Origin: an uncultured Eubacteriales bacterium
GTDB lineage: Bacteria; Bacillota; Clostridia; Oscillospirales; Acutalibacteraceae
Assembly: GCA_934394855.1 (NCBI GenBank)
Contig: CAKRRH010000007.1
Coordinates: 1 to 64,000 of the forward strand
Direction: 5' to 3'
DNA: 64,000 bases
Position 1 is the first letter of the stretch. The number at the start of each line of letters is the position of its first letter. This document shows positions 35,795 through 45,067 of this stretch, in pieces. Both the position numbers and the translations under genes were made by a program. Below the pieces are notes generated by a model, which saw nothing but the letters and a program-made list of their open reading frames with translations, made no database searches and was not told the DNA's origin.

Positions 35795-35829
35795 CTCCTG
35801 CATATTTCTTGTTAAAATATATGCAGGAG
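35795..35829 (-). promoter_or_regulatory. Hairpin overlapping the DUF4830 ribosome site
   Basis: Perfect 11-bp inverted repeat CTCCTGCATAT / ATATGCAGGAG with a 13-nt loop. On the minus strand the second arm contains most of the AGGAGG preceding the DUF4830 start. No T-run follows, so it is unlikely to be a plain terminator. Confidence 0.6.
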
Positions 35830-35848
35830 ACATTCCTGTTAGCATAGA

Positions 35849-37252
35849 TTATTCAAAAAATACCGAAAATGCCTTGAACGCCATGTAAAGGTCAAACTTT
35901 GCGATAACTTCAAACGGAGAATGCATTGATAGTACCGGAACACCGAGGTCAACTGTGTCAACATCAAGGTTCGCAATGAACATTGCTACCGTTCCGCCGC
36001 CGCCTGCGTCAACTTTTCCGAGCTCTCCGGTCTGCCAAACGACCTTGTTATCGTTGAGCATTTTTCTGATTTCGCCCATATATTCGGCATTAGCGTCTGA
36101 TGTGCCCGATTTGCCTCTTGAGCCGGTATATTTCATAATACAAACGCCGTGGTTGCAAAATGCCGAATTATTCTTGTCGTTGACATCCGCAAATGTCGGG
36201 TCATATGCCGCTGTAACATCGGCTGACAAGCATTTTGAATGACGGAGAACATTATATCCGTCTGTTTTCTGCTGTTTTGCAAGGTCATTGATGAAATTGA
36301 CCATATATGCGCTCTGAAGTCCTGTGTTGCCGACAGAACCGATTTCTTCTTTGTCGGTCAAAACCGATATAGCTGTATATTCGGGGTCTTTTGCACCGAG
36401 CGCCGCCATTACCGCAGGATATGCGCAAACTCTGTCGTCATGACCGTAGCCGCCGACAAGCGAACGGTCAAAGCCGATGTCGCAAACAGGGAATGATGGC
36501 ACAAATTCAAGCTCTGCACTCTCAAAATCACCCTCTGTGATGCCATATTTATCAAAGAGCAACGACATGATGTTGAGTTTAACAGCCTGTGACTCATTGT
36601 CGTCGTTAAACGGTCTTGAGCCAATCAAAATATTGAGCTCTTCGCCCTTGATTCCCTGACCGAGCGGGCGTTTTGACTGTTCTGCGCCGAGATGCGGAAG
36701 CAAATCTGTGATGACGAATTTCGGGTCGTTTTCACCGTCGCCCAATGATACTTCGACAGCTTTGCCGTCTGCTTTGACGATCATGCCATAGAGCGACAGC
36801 GGAATTGTCGGCCATTGATATTTTTTGATTCCGCCGTAATAATGCGTTTTGAAATATCCGAGCTCGTCTGCTTCATAAAGCGGATCGGGTTTGAGGTCGA
36901 GTCGTGGCGAATCAATATGAGCCGCTGCGATTCTGACGCCCTCGGCAACCGATTTTTTACCGATAACGGCAAGAATGACCGCCTTTTTGCGGTGGTCGAC
37001 ATATACTTTGTCGCCTGCTTTATATTTCTTGTCTGGATCAAACTCAACAAATCCGTTTTGTTTTGCAAGTTCAATGATATTTTTGTTTGCAAGTCTTTCG
37101 GTTTTAGACGAATTTAAGAATTTGATATATCCTTTTGCAAATTCGTCTACCTGATCAAGGTCCTTTTTCTTAGCGGTAAAATAACCGTTTTTCTTCGACA
37201 TGAACAGCTTTTCTTTAAGGCTTTGCGTTTTGTTTTCTTTTTTGTCTGCCAT
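35849..37252 (-). CDS. M18 family aminopeptidase
   Basis: 467 residues. M18 zinc-peptidase motifs are visible: AAHIDSPRLDLK (zinc His/Asp), DKEEIGS (catalytic Glu and zinc Glu), SADVTAAYDPTF, and a late LSMHSPFE. It removes N-terminal acidic or other residues from peptides in the cytoplasm; the Firmicutes members are annotated as aspartyl or general aminopeptidases. Length is normal. The ATG at 37252 has AAGGAAA upstream. Confidence 0.92.
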   Translation of the reverse strand: MADKKENKTQSLKEKLFMSKKNGYFTAKKKDLDQVDEFAKGYIKFLNSSKTERLANKNIIELAKQNGFVEFDPDKKYKAGDKVYVDHRKKAVILAVIGKKSVAEGVRIAAAHIDSPRLDLKPDPLYEADELGYFKTHYYGGIKKYQWPTIPLSLYGMIVKADGKAVEVSLGDGENDPKFVITDLLPHLGAEQSKRPLGQGIKGEELNILIGSRPFNDDNESQAVKLNIMSLLFDKYGITEGDFESAELEFVPSFPVCDIGFDRSLVGGYGHDDRVCAYPAVMAALGAKDPEYTAISVLTDKEEIGSVGNTGLQSAYMVNFINDLAKQQKTDGYNVLRHSKCLSADVTAAYDPTFADVNDKNNSAFCNHGVCIMKYTGSRGKSGTSDANAEYMGEIRKMLNDNKVVWQTGELGKVDAGGGGTVAMFIANLDVDTVDLGVPVLSMHSPFEVIAKFDLYMAFKAFSVFFE

Positions 37253-37294
37253 AGTTTTATTTTCCTTTCTATATATATTGTGATTAGTTTTTAT

Positions 37295-37885
37295 TTATAA
37301 GCCGAACGAGCGAAGCTTGATCATGATGTCGCTGTTCAGCAAAAAATCATATTTATCCATTACCTTTACAACACGCTCGCAATATGCGTTTGTTTCTTTA
37401 AACGGAGTAGTGTCGAGCGATTTGCCGTCGCTTGAATATTCGCTCATTTTGAGCCATTTGTTGACATTTCCTCTTCCTGCGTGATATGCCGCAAGCGCGG
37501 TTTTTGTGTCTTTGAATTCTTCAAGATGAAGCGACAGAAGATATGTCGCATATTTTATGTTGATTTCGGGTGTATATAGGTCGTCGTCAGAATAGGTAAC
37601 CTTGCCGTCAAGCTTTGTCTGAACCCATTCAAAGGTTTCGGGTGTCATTTGCATAAGCCCCAACGCACCGACGCTTGATACTGCATTTTCGTCAAATGAG
37701 CTTTCGCATTTTATGACGGCAAAAACAAGCGTTTTGTCAACGCCGTATTCTTTTGAATATTTCTCAACATAATCCGAATATGATGTCGGATAAATGAAAT
37801 TTTCAATTTTTATATATGATAATATACCGGCAAAAACGAGTGCCGCTATAATTATTATTACCAAAATTCGTTTAATATGTTTCAA
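37295..37885 (-). CDS. Lytic transglycosylase (SLT domain)
   Basis: 196 residues. A single N-terminal membrane helix (about 7-24) is followed by a soluble lytic transglycosylase domain. Catalytic Glu61 is in KCESSF, followed by GALGLMQMTP and AYHAGRGNV, the standard SLT motifs. It cleaves the glycan strands of peptidoglycan outside the membrane. It sits 19 bp downstream of coaE on the same strand, an arrangement seen in Clostridia. Confidence 0.93.
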   Translation of the reverse strand: MKHIKRILVIIIIAALVFAGILSYIKIENFIYPTSYSDYVEKYSKEYGVDKTLVFAVIKCESSFDENAVSSVGALGLMQMTPETFEWVQTKLDGKVTYSDDDLYTPEINIKYATYLLSLHLEEFKDTKTALAAYHAGRGNVNKWLKMSEYSSDGKSLDTTPFKETNAYCERVVKVMDKYDFLLNSDIMIKLRSFGL

Positions 37886-37904
37886 AGTTATATCCCTTTA
37901 CATA

Positions 37905-38507
37905 TTATTGTTTAATAAAATCGACTGCCGATTTTACCGCATTTTCAAGCTCATCGAGCGTTTTGTCGTTATTTATAATGTAATCGCAGTGTTCCTTTAA
38001 AAATTCAACCGAATGAGCGCGGTTCAGCCTGTTTTCGGCGTCCTGTTCGCTGATGTTGTCACGGCTCATGATTCGCTTTTTCAAAAGCTCCCTGTCAGCC
38101 GTGACTGCTAGGATAATGTCGCACAATTTGTCAGCGCCCGCTTCAAAAAGCGTCGGTGCGTCAAGTACGATATATTCATATCCCTCGTTTTTGAGATTTG
38201 TGATTTTTTGATTAATTCGTTCGACAATGCAGGGGAGAGTGATTTCGTTCAGCTTTGCCGTTTTTTCTTTTGATGAAAAGCAAATTGAGCCAAGTTGCCG
38301 TCTGTCAAGCGATCCGTCATCTGATATTATATCATTTCCGAACTCATTTGCAAGCAGTTCCAAGCATTTTTCATGCGGTTTTGTTACCTCTCTTGCAACC
38401 TTGTCAGCGTCAATTATCGCAAAGCCGTAGTTTTTTAGCATTTCGCATACTGTCGATTTTCCGCTTCCCGAAATTCCGCAAAGTCCGATTATTTTTGATT
38501 TGCCCAT
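37905..38507 (-). CDS. coaE: Dephospho-CoA kinase
   Basis: 200 residues from ATG 38507 (MGKSKIIGLCG), after ribosome site AAGGGGC; a longer upstream reading overlaps the Sua5 gene. P-loop GISGSGKST (about 10-18), IIDADKVAREV with the catalytic Asp, and DAPTLFEAG. It performs the last step of coenzyme A synthesis. Its start is just after the end of the Sua5 gene. Confidence 0.93.
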   Translation of the reverse strand: MGKSKIIGLCGISGSGKSTVCEMLKNYGFAIIDADKVAREVTKPHEKCLELLANEFGNDIISDDGSLDRRQLGSICFSSKEKTAKLNEITLPCIVERINQKITNLKNEGYEYIVLDAPTLFEAGADKLCDIILAVTADRELLKKRIMSRDNISEQDAENRLNRAHSVEFLKEHCDYIINNDKTLDELENAVKSAVDFIKQ

Positions 38508-38517
38508 GATTTGCCCC

Positions 38518-39534
38518 TTAAAGTGTGATGATTTGGAATGCGGCGGCACGAAGCAGACGGTTTAATACCGCAAGTCCTACGCCGTTTGATTTCGGCATTC
38601 TGGCATAAATCGTCTTTGCCCCCATCTCGTCAAGCTCTCGAAGCGACAAAAACAGGTGAGCCGCTTGTTCCTTTTCATCATCATGCTTGCCGAATGTGAC
38701 ATATGGCACGGTGAGTTTGTCTTTATCCTCGTCAAAGCAAAGAGCATAAATTTTTTCGCCCTTTGCGTGGTTTACATAATCAATATATTCGTCCGAATCG
38801 CCCTTGATGATAATAACATTGGCTTTCGGGGAATAATGTTTATATTTCATGCCCGGAGAGGCAGGCTTAACGCCCTCTTTTAACGGGTGCAAAACTGCGT
38901 CGTCAATGTCGATATGCCCGATCACCGATTCAATGTCCTCGGGGGTAACAAAGCCCGGACGAAGCAATTTCGGCGGATTTGATGTGCATAATAATACCGT
39001 AGATTCAAGCCCGACTGTGCATTCACCGCCGTCTAAAATTGCGTCAACTCGACCTGTTAAATCGTCAATGCAATGCTGTGCCGTGACAGGGCTGACGCCA
39101 CCCGAAAGATTTGCGCTCGGAGCCGCAAGAGGCACGCCCGATTCTTTAATGATTGCCCGTGCAATGGGGTTTTGCGGCATTCTGATTGCAACAGTTTTGC
39201 CGCCGCAGGTGACTTCATCGGGAACAAGGTCGCTTTTGTTCATTATCATGGTCAGCGGTCCGGGCCAATATTTATCAGCCAATTTGTAAACGATTTCGGG
39301 AATCTCGGTGACAAGGGGCGGGAGCTCTGACATATCGGAGATGTGAACGATCAGCGGATTGTCCTGCGCCCTGCCTTTTGCGATAAATATATTACGCACA
39401 GCAACACTGTCAAATGCGTTCGCCGCAAGACCGTAGACAGTTTCGGTCGGAATTGCGCAAAGACCGCCGTTTCTTAAAATTTCAGCCGCCGTTTTGATGT
39501 CATTTTCATTTTTTTTCAGTAATTTGGTTAACAT
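38518..39534 (-). CDS. tsaC: L-threonylcarbamoyladenylate synthase (Sua5/YwlC type)
   Basis: 338 residues, so the long Sua5 form with a TsaC/YrdC domain (about 1-200) plus a C-terminal Sua5 domain, rather than the short TsaC. The YrdC region has PTETVYGLA, KGRAQDNPLIVHI and SANLSGG. It makes threonylcarbamoyl-AMP for the t6A37 modification of ANN-decoding tRNAs. It is followed by coaE and preceded by prfA, a common Firmicutes neighbourhood. Confidence 0.93.
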   Translation of the reverse strand: MLTKLLKKNENDIKTAAEILRNGGLCAIPTETVYGLAANAFDSVAVRNIFIAKGRAQDNPLIVHISDMSELPPLVTEIPEIVYKLADKYWPGPLTMIMNKSDLVPDEVTCGGKTVAIRMPQNPIARAIIKESGVPLAAPSANLSGGVSPVTAQHCIDDLTGRVDAILDGGECTVGLESTVLLCTSNPPKLLRPGFVTPEDIESVIGHIDIDDAVLHPLKEGVKPASPGMKYKHYSPKANVIIIKGDSDEYIDYVNHAKGEKIYALCFDEDKDKLTVPYVTFGKHDDEKEQAAHLFLSLRELDEMGAKTIYARMPKSNGVGLAVLNRLLRAAAFQIITL

Positions 39535-39551
39535 AAAAATTACGCTTTCGA

Positions 39552-40631
39552 TTATTGATTTTCTTGATTTGCCTTCAATTTTTCAGCTGTGTCATAGGTT
39601 ATGAGTGCATCGATTATTTCATCAAGCTCACCGTTCAAAATTTGCTCAAGACGGTGCGAGGTCAAATTGATTCGGTGGTCGGTCACTCTTGATTGCGGAA
39701 AGTTATAGGTGCGAATGCGCTCGCTTCTGTCACCGCTGCCGATCAGCGATTTTCTTGTATCGGCAATTTCTTTTTGCTGTTCTCTCATCATGTTATCATA
39801 GAGTCTGGATCTTAGCACCATCAGCGCTTTCTCTTTATTTTTATGCTGTGAGCGCTCGTCCTGACATTCAACAACCATGCCTGTCGGCAGGTGAGTGACT
39901 CGAATCGCAGATGATGTTTTGTTTACCTTTTGACCGCCCGCACCCGACGAACGGAATGTGTCGATTTGAAGGTCGGCGGGATTGATTTCAAGCTCGACAT
40001 CTTCGGCTTCGGGCAAAACCGCCACCGTTACCGCAGATGTATGAATTCGTCCCTGCGATTCTGTTTCGGGAACTCGCTGAACCCTGTGACCGCCGCTTTC
40101 ATATTTCAGTCTTGAATATGCGCCGTCGCCCTGAATTTCAAAGCTGATTTCTTTATATCCGCCAAGTCCCGTTTCGCTTGCCGACATGATTTCAAATTTC
40201 CAGTGTCGGCTTTCGGCATACATCATATACATTCTTGTGAGGTCTGCGGCAAATAAAGCAGCCTCATCTCCGCCGGCACCGCCCCTGATTTCCACAATGA
40301 CCGATTTGTCGTCGTTCGGGTCATGGGGCAGTAAAAGCACTTTTAATTCTTCGGATATTGTTTCGAGTTTTGCGGAATTTTGCTTGATTTCATCATCGAT
40401 CATCTCACGAAAATCCTTGTCCAAACCGCCTTCGGACAGCATTTCCTTTGCGTCCTCGATTGCTTGCTTTGCCGAAGTATATTCACGGTATTTTTCCACA
40501 ATCGGGGTTAGATGTTTATTTTCTTTCATGAGCGACGAATATTTCTTTTGGTCGGTCATTATGTCGGGGGTTAGCAATTCGTTCTGAATTTCTTCATATC
40601 TTGCTTCAACCTGACTTAACTTATCAAACAT
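39552..40631 (-). CDS. prfA: Peptide chain release factor 1
   Basis: 359 residues, normal for RF1. GAGGQ (about 232-236) is the peptidyl-tRNA hydrolysis motif. The stop-codon tripeptide region reads RVPETESQGRIHTSA, PET in place of the PxT that marks RF1 (UAA/UAG). The prmC methylase gene, often adjacent, is not here; the upstream neighbour is a DUF951 gene. Confidence 0.95.
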   Translation of the reverse strand: MFDKLSQVEARYEEIQNELLTPDIMTDQKKYSSLMKENKHLTPIVEKYREYTSAKQAIEDAKEMLSEGGLDKDFREMIDDEIKQNSAKLETISEELKVLLLPHDPNDDKSVIVEIRGGAGGDEAALFAADLTRMYMMYAESRHWKFEIMSASETGLGGYKEISFEIQGDGAYSRLKYESGGHRVQRVPETESQGRIHTSAVTVAVLPEAEDVELEINPADLQIDTFRSSGAGGQKVNKTSSAIRVTHLPTGMVVECQDERSQHKNKEKALMVLRSRLYDNMMREQQKEIADTRKSLIGSGDRSERIRTYNFPQSRVTDHRINLTSHRLEQILNGELDEIIDALITYDTAEKLKANQENQ

Positions 40632-40652
40632 ATATTTCTCCTTAAAATCCGA

Positions 40653-40832
40653 CTATTCGGATATGATTTTTTTGATGTTTTTCTCGGCTTTTGAGCGTGG
40701 CAACATAACCTCGTGTCCGCAACACTGACATTTTATCTTGAAATCCATGCCGACACGCAATATTACAAATCGGTTGCCGCCGCAAGGGTGCTTCTTTTTC
40801 ATCTCGACCGTGTCGCCGACTTTAATGTCCAT
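40653..40832 (-). CDS. DUF951 small zinc-ribbon-like protein
   Basis: A 59-residue ORF starting MDIKVGDTVEMKKKHPCGG, with ribosome site AAGGCGGAG. HPCGG (Cys17) and CQCCGHEVMLPRSK (Cys35, Cys38) are the diagnostic DUF951 features, a predicted metal-binding mini-domain. Function unknown. It is the first gene of the leftward run to prfA, 21 bp upstream of prfA, and is easily missed because of its size. Confidence 0.88.
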   Translation of the reverse strand: MDIKVGDTVEMKKKHPCGGNRFVILRVGMDFKIKCQCCGHEVMLPRSKAEKNIKKIISE

Positions 40833-41007
40833 GTTTCGCTCCGCCTTTCATTTTGTTACATTATATTATATATCATCATTTATATATTTTCAAATATATT
40901 TTATGAACATAGACAAAAAATAATAAAAATGTAAAAAAACAGTTGAAAATCGGTCGGTTTTCTGCGATAATAACATAGAATAAGTATATTTTCACGAGGT
41001 GTAACTT

Positions 41008-42651
41008 TTGGACTATCAAAAATTAGCAGATTTACTTTTCCCGAATGTTGACAAAACTCCCGACGATATGGAAGCGCTCTATCCTCAAAGAGAGACAAAA
41101 GAGGGTGCGGTAATTACCCGCATGGCGCCGAGTCCGACAGGCTTTGTTCATTTGGGCAACCTTGTAATGGGTCTTACCGCAGAGAGAATGGCTCATCAGT
41201 CAGGCGGCGTGCTCTATCTCAGAATTGAGGACACCGACGCAAAAAGAGAAGTTCCCGGTGCTGTTGAAGTGTTGATCAACGCACTCAAAAAATATGACAT
41301 CATGTTTGACGAGGGTGCCGTGATTGACGGAGATTTGGGAGATTACGGACCATATCGACAGCGACAGCGTGAAAATATTTATCATGTATATGCAAAAGAC
41401 CTTGTCAGCCGCGGACTTGCATATCCGTGTTTTTGCACCGAAGAGGATCTTGCAAAAATGCGTGAGGAGCAGGAGAAAAATAAAGAAAACTACGGCTATT
41501 ACGGCAAATATGCTGTTTGGCGTGACCGCCCGATCGAGGATATTATCGAAAAGATGAACGCAGGCGTGCCCTATGTTTTGCGTTTTCGCTCAACAGGCTC
41601 GATTGACAATAAAATCAAGTTTACCGACCTTATTAAGGGCAATTTGGAGCTTACCGAAAACGACATTGACCATGTATTGTTAAAATCCGACGGCATTCCG
41701 ACCTATCATTTTGCTCATGCGGTGGACGATCACCTGATGCGCACAACTCATGTTGTCCGTGACGATTCGTGGCTGTCAACATTGCCGTTCCATTTGCAGT
41801 TATTTGCGGCGCTTGGGTTCAAACCTCCGAAATATCTTCATATCGGACCGCTCATGAAGATGGACGGAACATCTAAGAGAAAGCTGTCAAAGCGCAAGGA
41901 CCCCGAACTTGCGGTAACATATTATCAGGCGGCGGGTTTTCCGAGCGAGGCTGTTTATGAATATTTGCTGACGGTGCTTAATTCTAATTTTGAAGATTGG
42001 CGCCGTGCAAATAAGGAATTGCCTGCAAGCGAGTTCAAATTCTCATATAAAAAGATGAATCCGGCAGGCTCATTGTTTGATCAGGATAAATTGGCTGATG
42101 TATCAAAGAATGTTATTTCGATGTTCTCGGCTGATAAAGTATATTCCGATGTGCTCGATTGGGCAAAGGAATATGATAATGACTTTGCGAATGTGTTATC
42201 AAACAATGAAGACACCGCAAAAGCGTTTTTTGCAATCGGCAGAGGCGGCAAAAAGCCGAGAAAAGATATCGAAAAATGGTCCGAGGTTAAAGATTTTTCA
42301 GGCTATATGTTCGATGAATATTATAAGCCGTGCTTTGAATATCCCGAAAATATATCGGCTGACGACGCAAAGGCAATTTTGAACGAATATGTTAAGATAT
42401 ACGACCCGTCGGACGACAATTCGGTTTGGTTTGACAAGGTTAAATCAATTTGCTCTCCGCTCGGCTTCTCACCTGATGTTAAGGCATATAAAGCCGACCC
42501 CGACAGCTTCAAGGGTCATGTCGGCGATGTTTCGACCGTCATCAGAATTGCTGTTACAGGCAGAACGAATACACCCGACCTTTGCACGATAATGCAGCTG
42601 CTCGGCAAAGAGCGTGTTCTTGAAAGAATCAAGGCTCATATCGAAAAATAA
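41008..42651 (+). CDS. gltX: Glutamate-tRNA ligase
   Basis: 547 residues starting at TTG 41008 after CGAGGTG. The class I motifs are PSPTGFVHLGN (HIGH, about 39-49) and KLSKR (KMSKS), with an anticodon-binding C-terminal domain. It is longer than most GluRS (about 485) because of an N-terminal extension of about 35 residues and a larger C-terminal part, as seen in some Clostridia. A GlnRS gene follows directly, so this enzyme may be discriminating for tRNA-Glu rather than charging tRNA-Gln. Confidence 0.93.
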   Translation: MDYQKLADLLFPNVDKTPDDMEALYPQRETKEGAVITRMAPSPTGFVHLGNLVMGLTAERMAHQSGGVLYLRIEDTDAKREVPGAVEVLINALKKYDIMFDEGAVIDGDLGDYGPYRQRQRENIYHVYAKDLVSRGLAYPCFCTEEDLAKMREEQEKNKENYGYYGKYAVWRDRPIEDIIEKMNAGVPYVLRFRSTGSIDNKIKFTDLIKGNLELTENDIDHVLLKSDGIPTYHFAHAVDDHLMRTTHVVRDDSWLSTLPFHLQLFAALGFKPPKYLHIGPLMKMDGTSKRKLSKRKDPELAVTYYQAAGFPSEAVYEYLLTVLNSNFEDWRRANKELPASEFKFSYKKMNPAGSLFDQDKLADVSKNVISMFSADKVYSDVLDWAKEYDNDFANVLSNNEDTAKAFFAIGRGGKKPRKDIEKWSEVKDFSGYMFDEYYKPCFEYPENISADDAKAILNEYVKIYDPSDDNSVWFDKVKSICSPLGFSPDVKAYKADPDSFKGHVGDVSTVIRIAVTGRTNTPDLCTIMQLLGKERVLERIKAHIEK

Positions 42652-42675
42652 CTGATTTACAAGGAGTTATATTAA

Positions 42676-44343
42676 ATGGATTACAGCAAGATTGAAGCTA
42701 CAAACTTCATCGAAGAATTTATAAATAAGGATTTGGCTGACGGCGTATATTCTAAAGTTCAGACCCGCTTTCCGCCCGAACCGAACGGATATTTGCACGT
42801 TGGTCACGCTAAAGCTATCTGCATTGATTTCGGTACAGCCGAAAAATACGGCGGAGAATGCAATCTTCGATTGGACGACACAAACCCGATCAAGGAAGAT
42901 GTTGAATATGTCGATTCGATTATCGAGGACATCAAGTGGCTTGGTTTTAAAATCGACCATGTATATTATGCTTCCGACTATTTTGACACGATTTATGATT
43001 GTGCAATTAAGCTTATCGAGCAAGGCAAGGCGTATGTTGACGACCAGAACGCCGAAGAGATAAGCAAGGGCAGAGGAGATTATAATACTCCCGGTGTTGA
43101 AAGTCCATATAGGAACCGTTCGGTTGAAGAAAACCTTGATTTATTCAAGAGAATGACCGACGGCGAGTTTGATACCGGTTCAAAGTGCCTTCGTGCAAAA
43201 ATCGACATGAACTCACCCAATATCTACATGAGAGATCCGGTAATTTACCGCATTTTGAAAATGCCCCATCAGAGAACGGGCGATAAATGGTGCGTTTATC
43301 CGCTCTATGATTTTGCACATCCGTTGTCTGACGCGGCTGAGGGAGTTACATTTTCACTTTGCACGCTCGAGTTTGAGGACCACCGACCGCTCTATGATTG
43401 GCCGCTCAATGAATTAAAGCTTTGGAAGGAACAGCCGAGGCAGATCGAGTTTGCAAGAATGAATCTGAGCTACACGATCACAAGTAAGCGCCGTTGTTTA
43501 AGACTTGTAAACGACGGACTTGTTTCCGGTTGGGACGACCCGAGAATGGCTACTCTTTGCGGCATGAGAAGAAGAGGCTATCCGGCGGCGGCAATTCGTG
43601 ATTTTGTCAGCAAAATCGGCGTGTCAAAGGCAAATTCGGTAATCGACTATTCACTCCTTGAGTTTTGCGTGCGTGATAATCTCAATGAAAATGCCGCTCG
43701 AACAATGGCGGTGCTTGTTCCCGTAAAGGTCATTGTCGATAATTTTGAGGACGGCAAGAGCGTTGATATTTCAGTACCGATCAATCCGAACAAGCCTGAG
43801 CTCGGCAACACAACCGTTAAGTTTACAAAAGAAATATATATTGAGCGTGAGGACTTCATGGAAGAGCCTGTTAAGGGTTATTTCAGACTCAGTCCTGAGC
43901 GTGAAGTACGTCTTAAAGGCGCATATTTTGTTAAATTTGCATCTTTAGATAAGGATGAACAGGGCAACATCACCGCAATCCATGTAACATATGACCCCGA
44001 AACCTTCGGCGGCGACGCACCGGACGGCCGAAAGGTCAAGGGCACGCTTCATTGGATTTCGGCGGAAAATTGCCACAACGCAGAGGTTAGACTCTATGAT
44101 CGACTTTTCAACGTTGAAAACCCGGCAGATGAAACAGGCGTAAAGGATTTCACAGAGCATCTTAACCCTGATTCTATGAAGATTCTGTCAAACTGCAAGG
44201 TATCGAACGATGTTGTAAACGCAAATGTCGGTGATACATTCCAGTTCATGCGTCAGGGATATTTCTGCATTGATAAGGATTCGACAAAAGACAATCTTAT
44301 CATCAACAGAGTAGTGGCTCTCAAGGATTCCTGGAAAAAATAA
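42676..44343 (+). CDS. glnS: Glutamine-tRNA ligase
   Basis: 555 residues. PEPNGYLHVGHAK is the GlnRS HIGH region, with LRLDDTNP following and SKRR (in YTITSKRR) as the KMSKS equivalent. A two-beta-barrel anticodon domain occupies the C-terminus. GlnRS is uncommon in Firmicutes, which mostly use GatCAB transamidation; many Clostridia hold both. It is 24 bp after gltX and probably in the same operon. Confidence 0.94.
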   Translation: MDYSKIEATNFIEEFINKDLADGVYSKVQTRFPPEPNGYLHVGHAKAICIDFGTAEKYGGECNLRLDDTNPIKEDVEYVDSIIEDIKWLGFKIDHVYYASDYFDTIYDCAIKLIEQGKAYVDDQNAEEISKGRGDYNTPGVESPYRNRSVEENLDLFKRMTDGEFDTGSKCLRAKIDMNSPNIYMRDPVIYRILKMPHQRTGDKWCVYPLYDFAHPLSDAAEGVTFSLCTLEFEDHRPLYDWPLNELKLWKEQPRQIEFARMNLSYTITSKRRCLRLVNDGLVSGWDDPRMATLCGMRRRGYPAAAIRDFVSKIGVSKANSVIDYSLLEFCVRDNLNENAARTMAVLVPVKVIVDNFEDGKSVDISVPINPNKPELGNTTVKFTKEIYIEREDFMEEPVKGYFRLSPEREVRLKGAYFVKFASLDKDEQGNITAIHVTYDPETFGGDAPDGRKVKGTLHWISAENCHNAEVRLYDRLFNVENPADETGVKDFTEHLNPDSMKILSNCKVSNDVVNANVGDTFQFMRQGYFCIDKDSTKDNLIINRVVALKDSWKK

Positions 44344-44373
44344 TTCAAAAATATTTTGGAGTTGACGGGTAAT

Positions 44374-44640
44374 ATGAAAATTAAAGACGGTTTTATCATT
44401 AAACAAGTAGCAGGAAGCACGGTAGCCGCCGCAACAGGTGACGCGGCGGAAAAATTTAACGGAATCATCACGCTGAATGAAACGGGCGAATGGCTGTTTA
44501 AAAAGCTGATGGACGGAATCAGCGAAGAAAATTTAATAAAGGATTTTTTAAGCGAATATGATGTAACGGAAGATGTTGCAAAAAACGACATTGACGAATT
44601 CATTAACAAGCTTAAAAAGGAAGACATTCTTGAATATTAA
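44374..44640 (+). CDS. PqqD family protein (RiPP recognition element-like)
   Basis: 88 residues with the PqqD pattern: an N-terminal beta region (IIKQVAGSTVAAATG), ITLNETGEWLFKKL, and a helical C-terminus with DIDEFINKLKKEDIL. PqqD-like domains bind the leader of a ribosomally made peptide and hand it to a modifying enzyme. Here the partners are a peptidase and an ABC exporter. The next gene overlaps its end by 11 nt. No precursor peptide or modifying enzyme is seen nearby. It starts 30 bp after glnS. Confidence 0.82.
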   Translation: MKIKDGFIIKQVAGSTVAAATGDAAEKFNGIITLNETGEWLFKKLMDGISEENLIKDFLSEYDVTEDVAKNDIDEFINKLKKEDILEY

Positions 44641-45067
44641 CTTTTCTCTTGAAAAAATGCTTCCGTTTTTGGTCGATGTATTTAAAAAAGGCGGAAACAT
44701 TCGATTTGCGGCACAGGGCACAAGTATGCTTCCGACGATCAGACCGAGCCGAGATTCAATTTTGCTTGTTTACCCGAATGACCTCAAAATCGGCGACATT
44801 GTACTATATAAGCGTAAGGACGGAACTTTTGTCCTTCACAGAATAATCGATATTTCAAACGATTCTTTCACAATGAGGGGCGACAACCAAATTGTCGATG
44901 AGTTTGGAATTGTAAGAGATCAAATCATTGCAAAGGCTTCGGGAATTTACCGCGGCGAAAAATATTTTGATTCAAGCTCAAAGAAATATTATTTGTCATT
45001 CTGCGGTAAACTTAAAAACAGTTTTCGCAAGCTCAAACAGCGCATCAAAGGAGTTTTTCACAAATGA
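44630..45067 (+). CDS. S26-type signal peptidase-like protease
   Basis: 145 residues if it starts at TTG 44630 (AGGAAG 6 nt upstream, overlapping the PqqD stop); ATG 44657 is an alternative. Catalytic Ser32 is in GTSMLPT and the partner appears to be His70 in VLHRI, the Ser-His arrangement of SipW/ER-type signal peptidases rather than Ser-Lys. There is no obvious N-terminal membrane helix, unlike SipW; the C-terminus is strongly basic. In this cassette it could trim a peptide exported by the adjacent ABC transporter. Confidence 0.8.
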   Translation: MNINFSLEKMLPFLVDVFKKGGNIRFAAQGTSMLPTIRPSRDSILLVYPNDLKIGDIVLYKRKDGTFVLHRIIDISNDSFTMRGDNQIVDEFGIVRDQIIAKASGIYRGEKYFDSSSKKYYLSFCGKLKNSFRKLKQRIKGVFHK

